DNA of 64,000 nt from Peribacillus sp. FSL P2-0133 (lineage in GTDB: Bacteria > Bacillota > Bacilli > Bacillales > DSM-1321). Within the stretch, counting starts at the first letter, position 1. The number at the start of each line of letters is the position of its first letter. The notes beneath the pieces are model-generated. The model was not told the origin of the DNA. It saw nothing but the letters and a program-made list of their open reading frames with translations, and ran no database searches. Position numbers and translations under genes: made by a program. This document shows, in pieces, positions 63,649-64,000 of this stretch. The stretch spans positions 2,478,001 to 2,542,000 of the forward strand of contig NZ_CP150254.1 in assembly GCF_037975445.1 (NCBI RefSeq). Direction: 5' to 3'.

Positions 63649-64000
63649 ATACGGTTTGAAAAGAGTCATAAATGCAAGCGGAAGAATGAGTATATTGGGG
63701 GTTTCTGCCCCAACTGACACAGTGATGGACGCGATGAAAAAAGGTGGGCAAAATTATGTTGAAATTTCTGATTTAGTCGATAAGTCAGGCCAGCATATAG
63801 CGAATTTGCTTCATTCTGAAGCAGCTGTCGTCGTAAACTCAGCATCAAGTGGAATTGCGCTTTCAGTAGCGGCGATCGTTACTGAAGGAAATAGAAGGAA
63901 AAGCGAAAGGCTTCATCAAGATCTCATTCAAAAAAATGAAATCATCATGCTTAAAGGCCATAACGTTCAGTATGGTGCACCGGTTGAAACCATGATTTAT
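63626..64000 (+). CDS. DgaE-like PLP-dependent ammonia lyase (SelA fold), 5' part
   Basis: The first 125 residues are in the window. They show KYGLKRVINASGRMSILGVS, YVEISDLVDKSGQHIANLL and VVVNSASSGIALSVAAI, the pattern of the DgaE/SelA-like fold-type I PLP family. DgaE of Salmonella removes ammonia from D-glucosaminate-6-phosphate. AAAGGAGTGG is 7 bases before ATG 63626. The PLP lysine lies beyond the window, so activity cannot be judged. Confidence 0.82.
   Translation, partial: MENSLNAKYGLKRVINASGRMSILGVSAPTDTVMDAMKKGGQNYVEISDLVDKSGQHIANLLHSEAAVVVNSASSGIALSVAAIVTEGNRRKSERLHQDLIQKNEIIMLKGHNVQYGAPVETMIY

Overview
The window comes from an aerobic, endospore-forming Bacillaceae chromosome; a Peribacillus/Bacillus-type genome fits best. 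The evidence is the block sspP, sspO, citB, yneN, sspN, tlp, yneP, yneQ, yneR, plsY, yneT, parE, parC, which keeps the order known from Bacillus subtilis, together with SASP genes, a HemAT globin sensor, a TPP riboswitch and strong AGGAGG-type ribosome binding sites. I see no rRNA, tRNA, CRISPR, phage or intact insertion sequence.

Layout. (1) Bases 1-8839 look like a cyclohexanecarboxylate (CHC) catabolic island. It holds the end of a 2-keto-4-pentenoate hydratase-like gene, an aromatic-acid-type MFS importer, a MaoC-like gene paired with a sigma-54 activator, and then, behind a perfect -24/-12 promoter, acyl-CoA dehydrogenase, BadI-like ring hydrolase, AliA-like CoA ligase and BadH-like alcohol dehydrogenase. 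(2) Bases 8919-16554 are a TPP-riboswitch operon for thiamine salvage and thiazole synthesis: tenA, ykoE, ykoD, ykoC, tenI, thiO, thiS, thiG, thiF. (3) Bases 16665-32921 are the conserved core: spore proteins, aconitase behind CcpC-like dyads, a TlpA-like thioredoxin, fbpB, small conserved genes, a broken PadR gene, hemAT, plsY and topoisomerase IV. (4) Bases 33017-46187 hold a second sigma-54 regulon: CoA ligase, two acyl-CoA dehydrogenases, SDR, a two-subunit MaoC hydratase, a PAS-type sigma-54 activator, and a complete Liv-type ABC transporter. Its two promoters carry paired upstream sites with matching geometry and downstream cre boxes. (5) Bases 46354-55762 are a cell-wall sugar recovery locus: murQ, murR, murP, mupG, nagZ, namZ, nagP. 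(6) Bases 56062-64000 are a mixed region: DUF1801 protein, Gfo/Idh dehydrogenase, a nested 21-bp repeat array, a divergent MFS/MarR pair, an acyl-CoA ligase, a dead DHDPS-family fragment, and the start of an amidohydrolase/DgaE-type operon cut by the window end.

How the parts work together. In region 1, CHC would be taken up, activated by the ligase, desaturated, hydrated, oxidised by BadH and opened by BadI to pimeloyl-CoA. The hydration step has no convincing catalytic gene here, because the only nearby MaoC protein has Tyr where the catalytic His should be. Region 4 supplies beta-oxidation-type chemistry plus an importer for an unknown carboxylic acid; no thiolase is seen. Sigma-54 activation with CcpA-type cre boxes inside the transcribed regions suggests these acids are used only when preferred sugars are absent. 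In region 5, NamZ and NagZ trim peptidoglycan glycans outside the cell, NagP and MurP import the sugars, and MupG and MurQ process the imported phosphosugars, under MurR and CcpA.

Two 21-bp-period repeat arrays with the same core word, in opposite orientations about 56 kb apart, are the main structure not explained by genes.
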